A stretch of 64,000 nt of DNA from Methylobacterium sp. J-077. GTDB taxonomy: Bacteria; Pseudomonadota; Alphaproteobacteria; Rhizobiales; Beijerinckiaceae. The DNA lies in NCBI RefSeq assembly GCF_022829365.1, contig NZ_JAKSYJ010000168.1, positions 1 to 64,000 on the forward strand, in the 5' to 3' direction. Below the pieces are notes generated by a model. The model made no database searches, had not been told where the DNA came from, and saw only the letters and a list, made by a program, of their open reading frames with translations. The translations under genes and the position numbers were made by a program. Below are positions 60,850 to 64,000 of this stretch, in pieces (positions within the stretch are counted from its first letter, which is position 1; every line of letters starts with the position of its first letter).

Positions 60850-61248
60850 CGATTCGGTCCGCTTCGTCGCCTCAGCAAGCGATGTCGCACGCGCGTTCGC
60901 CGAGTTGAGGCAACAGGTGAGGGGAGTGGGATACGGCCGGATCGGGCGCCTGCAGGATGCGGCAACCGGAGCGACGACCGAACGGTGACGCGCGGAGACT
61001 GCAGAGCGTTGCGATGAACTTACGGTCCATCGCGTCTGGATCGAACCCATTCGGGTGACGCCGGTCAAGGGACGAGGCGCGCCGGCGGCTCGTCAGTACG
61101 AAATCAGACCGTCGACCGGCCAGGCCGCCATGCGCCCTTTCCAAGGTCGAGCCCGCCCGGACGCGGCTTCAGGAAAGGCCGCCGTCATCGCCCTGTCACC
61201 GGGCGGTGCTGAGTTTCATACCGCACGTTCCGGATCGGCGAGCAGCCC
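60850..61248. other. Intergenic region, no gene seen
   Basis: About 400 bases with only short frames on both strands; no family match or clear signal. Confidence 0.35.
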
Positions 61249-61449
61249 GTGCGCTTCGAGATTCGCGCCAGCAACCGGTCGCACTGGTCCTGGGTTCTCG
61301 TGAACGAGACCGAGGAGACGGTGGTCGAGTCCCGGCGCGGCTTCCCCTCCCAGGCGCAGGCGACGGCGGCCGCGATGGCCTTCGCCCAGCTCGTCGCCCG
61401 GGCCGGGCGCAATCTCGCGGGTGTTCCGCGCGCCGGCGGGTTTCTGTAG
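61249..61449 (+). CDS. DUF1508-like small protein
   Basis: A 66-residue protein from GTG 61249: VRFEIRASNRSHWSWVLVNE then a helix (PSQAQATAAAMAFAQLV). The beta-hairpin with an aromatic W-x-W followed by a helix resembles YegP/DUF1508 stress-related proteins. The match is from memory of the pattern. Confidence 0.5.
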   Translation: MRFEIRASNRSHWSWVLVNETEETVVESRRGFPSQAQATAAAMAFAQLVARAGRNLAGVPRAGGFL

Positions 61450-61460
61450 GGCGGCCCGGC

Positions 61461-61619
61461 TCAGGCCCGGTGACGCAGCAGGCCCATCACGCTCCAGCAG
61501 GCGATGAAGCAGCCGACCCCCATGGCGCCGAGGCAGCTGATGGTGCGCACCGGCTCGCCGCGGGCCAGCACGATGGCGAGGGCGAGGGGCAGCAGCAGGA
61601 ACGCGAGCAACAGGGTCAT
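61461..61619 (-). CDS. 52-aa two-helix membrane protein
   Basis: ATG 61619 to TGA 61461 encodes MTLLLAFLLLPLALAIVLAR, a short basic loop, then a second helix with GAMGVGCFIACWSVMGLL. Two clear membrane spans and good third-position G/C bias support it as a real short gene. Function unknown. Confidence 0.55.
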   Translation of the reverse strand: MTLLLAFLLLPLALAIVLARGEPVRTISCLGAMGVGCFIACWSVMGLLRHRA

Positions 61620-61734
61620 GAAGGGCTCCGTTCAAAGCGCTCGGCGCAAGCGAGGGCGTCAAAGCGAGGGTTGAGACCCGGTCCCGATCGCAACGCGCCT
61701 TGGACCGGGTTCTGCCGACCCTAGGAGCCGATGG

Positions 61735-62610
61735 TTAATCACTGCTGACGGAAGCAGCGGCCTGCGGGATGCCCCAGCCGGTCGCGTCGATTCGCGCCGT
61801 GCCCCAGCCGGTCCCGACCGCGATCGTCAGCGGCAGCAGCAGCCGGCCGCCCGAGACGGGGGCGAGGCGCACGTGCAGGTCGTCGTTCTCGGCCATCCGC
61901 CGCACAGACGATCCTTTGGCGCGGTGGCCTGCGACCGGTACCCAGCGGATCCGGCAATCCAGCGCCGGGCCGCGATACGGACCGGTCGTCACCGTGACCA
62001 CCGCGCCGCGCGACAGCACGAGATCGGCCCGCACCGCGCCGTCGAAGACCGGGATGCGGCGGTCGCACAGGGACGGCATCAGCGGACCGGACCCGACCGG
62101 CACGGCGAGCATGCCGATCGGGTCGGTGACACCGGCCGTGTCGGCCGCGGTCACCGGTACTCGGTCGGGCTTCGGGACCGGCGCAGGCTCGAGCTCGGCC
62201 TTGCGGACGGTCCCGGCGTCGAAGGCGACATGCACCAGGATCGGCATCGTGCCGTAGCGGCTGTCGATCGAAAAGTCGGCCGGGACCGCGCCGCTTGCGG
62301 ACAGGCGTCCTCGCGAGCGGGCACGCCCGGCGCCCTGGAAGAACCAGCCCGCCAAGCCGGTCAGTTCGCCGTCGAGACGCATGGTATACCGGTCGGCCGA
62401 GAGATCCGCGGTGAGCTGGGCCTGGCCGACCGGAACGTTCAGGAAGCTCAGGCTGTACTGCACGACGAAAGGCTGCCCGGACTCCGCCGCGCCGGCGCCG
62501 GCCGTGAGCACCGGAAGCACGATCGCCGCGGCGGTGCGGGACAGCCTCCGTCTGCCCCGGATCGGTCCGCGTTCGAGATCGACGCGATCCGGCAAGGCTT
62601 TGGCGCACAC
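61735..62610 (-). CDS. DUF3108 periplasmic protein
   Basis: A 291-residue protein of the DUF3108 family. GTG 62610 is chosen because a GGGAGGA lies 8 bp upstream; a basic region and signal peptide (AAAIVLPVLTAGAGAAESG) follow. The body has VQYSLSFLNVPVGQAQLTAD, RYTMRLDGELTGLAGWFFQG and FSIDSRYGTMPILVHVAF, with two late cysteines (LCDRRIPVFDG, LDCRIRW). It is a beta-rich envelope protein of unknown function. Confidence 0.75.
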   Translation of the reverse strand: MCAKALPDRVDLERGPIRGRRRLSRTAAAIVLPVLTAGAGAAESGQPFVVQYSLSFLNVPVGQAQLTADLSADRYTMRLDGELTGLAGWFFQGAGRARSRGRLSASGAVPADFSIDSRYGTMPILVHVAFDAGTVRKAELEPAPVPKPDRVPVTAADTAGVTDPIGMLAVPVGSGPLMPSLCDRRIPVFDGAVRADLVLSRGAVVTVTTGPYRGPALDCRIRWVPVAGHRAKGSSVRRMAENDDLHVRLAPVSGGRLLLPLTIAVGTGWGTARIDATGWGIPQAAASVSSD

Positions 62611-62886
62611 CCCAACCGTCCTCCCGCTGGACGCGAGCCAGGGATCCGACGGGACCCGAGCGCCGTCGGGTCCGGCCCCGGGCGACCACACTCTGCCGCT
62701 CCGGTCCCGCCCGCAAGGGTCCGGAACGCTCGGCTCGCGACCGAGATGGCCTTTGGGCCGATCGTGTGGGCTTCAGTGCTCCCCGGTGAGACGCGCACGC
62801 GGCTATCACGCGCGGCGCTCCGCTGCTTCGCCGCGCCTGCAACGTCGGGGAAAGTGCCGGACGACCCGAGGCGAACAGCGGTCGGC

Positions 62887-63285
62887 TCACCCGCCGCGAT
62901 ACTGATCGTCGCTCACCGCCTCCAGCCACGTCACCGCCGTGCCGTCCAGGCGCTCTTGGATCGCGATGTGGCTCATCGCCGTCGTTGCGGTGGCGCCGTG
63001 CCAGTGCTTCTCGCCGGGCTCGAACCAGACCACGTCGCCGGCCGCGATTTCCTGAATCGGGCCGCCCTCCCGCTGCACCCAGCCGCGGCCGAAGGTGACG
63101 ATCAGCGTCTGGCCGAGCGGATGCGTATGCCAGTTGGTGCGCGCCCCCGGCTCGAAGGTCACATGCGCCCCCGCCACCCGGGCAGGATCCGGCGCGGAGA
63201 AGAGCGGGTCGATCCGGACGGTGCCGCTGAACCAATCAGCCGGGCCGGGACCCGAGGGCCGCGACCCGCTGCGCTTGATCTCCAT
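62887..63285 (-). CDS. Cupin-domain protein
   Basis: About 132 residues from ATG 63285. Cupin motif 1 is TNWHTHPLGQTLIVTFGRGW with paired His and a Gln/Glu-position ligand. Motif 2 is GDVVWFEPGEKHWHGATA with the fourth His. It is a small single-domain cupin likely to bind one metal ion. It may be a carboxymuconolactone-decarboxylase-associated or quercetinase-like enzyme; the substrate is unknown. Confidence 0.85.
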   Translation of the reverse strand: MEIKRSGSRPSGPGPADWFSGTVRIDPLFSAPDPARVAGAHVTFEPGARTNWHTHPLGQTLIVTFGRGWVQREGGPIQEIAAGDVVWFEPGEKHWHGATATTAMSHIAIQERLDGTAVTWLEAVSDDQYRGG

Positions 63286-63448
63286 AGCAACGTCTCCATC
63301 GGTTTCGTGCGCGACGATCCTCGGAGGATCAGCACGCTCAACGCGCGTCCAACGATTCCTGGTCATCCGTCATTGCGGGATGACCGGAGGATAGGCCGCA
63401 CGCCGCGAGGCAGGTCGTGGCGTCGCTTCTCCAAGCGGCGATGCCGCC

Positions 63449-64000
63449 CTAATCCAGCCGCGCCAGCCGGTCGAGAAGCGCCCGGTCGTGCAACAGCGCC
63501 ATGCGCTCCTTCGGAGAGAGCCAAGCCCGCGCTTCCGGCACGGTCTTGGCCTCGCAAATCTTGGCGGTGGCCAGCGTCTGGTCCGGGTCGATGGCGCCGC
63601 GGGGGCGGGACAGGCCGGCGGGGAGCATGCGGGCATGGGCCTCGGCCAGCACCGGGTCGGCGTGAAGGGCGGACAGCGCGTCGGCATCGTCGAGCCCCTG
63701 GGCGGCGTTGCGGGCCGCCAGGGCGCCGGCCCGGATTGCGATCTCGGGCGGGGTCGCCTCTTCCGGGGTGGCGAGCAAAAGGCGACGCTTGAGGGCGAGG
63801 CCAAGGCCGAGCTGGCCGCTCGCCCAGGAGATCGGGATCGCCAGCACGAGACCCAGGATCGTCGGGCTCATCCAGAGGAACAGGGAGGTCGCGAGGGCGA
63901 AGGCTGCGATCCCGGCGACCAAACCGAGCACCGTGTGCCAGCGATGGCGGGCGACGATGTCGCGCATCGGGATCGAGCCGTCGTCCCGGCGCTGTGGGTT
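63449..64000 (-). CDS. opgH: Glucans biosynthesis glucosyltransferase, partial
   Basis: The frame is open at the right edge and encodes the C-terminus of an OpgH/MdoH-type membrane glucosyltransferase. Contains RHRWHTVLGLVAG, a membrane span, LWMSPTILGLVLAIPISWAS, then LLLATPEEATPPE, all typical of the family's last membrane segments and tail. The enzyme makes osmoregulated periplasmic glucans. An internal ATG at 63967 is not the start. The catalytic domain lies outside the window. Confidence 0.85.
   Translation of the reverse strand, partial: NPQRRDDGSIPMRDIVARHRWHTVLGLVAGIAAFALATSLFLWMSPTILGLVLAIPISWASGQLGLGLALKRRLLLATPEEATPPEIAIRAGALAARNAAQGLDDADALSALHADPVLAEAHARMLPAGLSRPRGAIDPDQTLATAKICEAKTVPEARAWLSPKERMALLHDRALLDRLARLD

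Overview
The window is high-GC alphaproteobacterial chromosome, most likely Methylobacterium or Methylorubrum. Supporting features are a DUF6894 protein, two DUF2946 proteins beside a TonB receptor, a flagellin next to a TPR/GT41 glycosyltransferase, and tex and opgH of rhizobial type. Genus is inferred from gene content only.

Left host segment (1-17627). It holds a transposase tail, a FAD subunit with a fused [2Fe-2S]/molybdopterin oxidoreductase, and a decayed AraC/ABC-binding-protein pair. Next comes a four-gene sensory operon in which every junction is a 4-nt overlap: periplasmic binding protein, dCache histidine kinase, single-domain response regulator, REC-adenylate/guanylate cyclase. 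A metal or siderophore uptake cluster follows (DUF2946, PepSY, DUF2946, TonB receptor). Two adjacent disrupted envelope genes and tRNA-Gln(CTG) close the segment.

Central segment (17628-53691). One tRNA-Ser(TGA) gene (36187-36273) is sandwiched between two integrated elements. Element 1 (about 18.6 kb, 17667-36225) used the 5' half of the tRNA: a perfect 39-bp repeat at 17628-17666 and 36187-36225 ends exactly at the end of the anticodon loop. Its tyrosine integrase lies at 34951-36108. Element 2 (about 17.4 kb, 36278-53691) used the 3' end: a 15-bp repeat at 36263-36277 and 53677-53691. Its P4-type integrase lies at 52328-53530. The two share a plan: integrase, excisionase-like HTH, replication region with repeats, Nu1-like HTH packaging protein, small pre-tape-measure gene, tape measure protein with a peptidoglycan-hydrolase-like domain, then an RHH regulator followed by A/T-rich cargo. 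I see no large terminase, portal, major capsid or tail tube gene in either. They therefore look like phage satellites or strongly reduced prophages.

Cargo. Element 1 carries a 665-aa protein with a D-x12-E-x-K nuclease-like motif. Element 2 carries a membrane-anchored SPOR protein and a small-ORF/DUF4145/membrane-coiled-coil operon. In both cases the cargo follows a paralogous RHH gene whose start codon lies inside an inverted repeat. This repeated layout is the best candidate here for an undescribed system.

Right host segment (53692-64000). It holds a flagellin glycosyltransferase-like gene, flagellin with a strong terminator, tex, several small genes, a DUF3108 protein, a cupin and the 3' end of opgH, which runs off the window.
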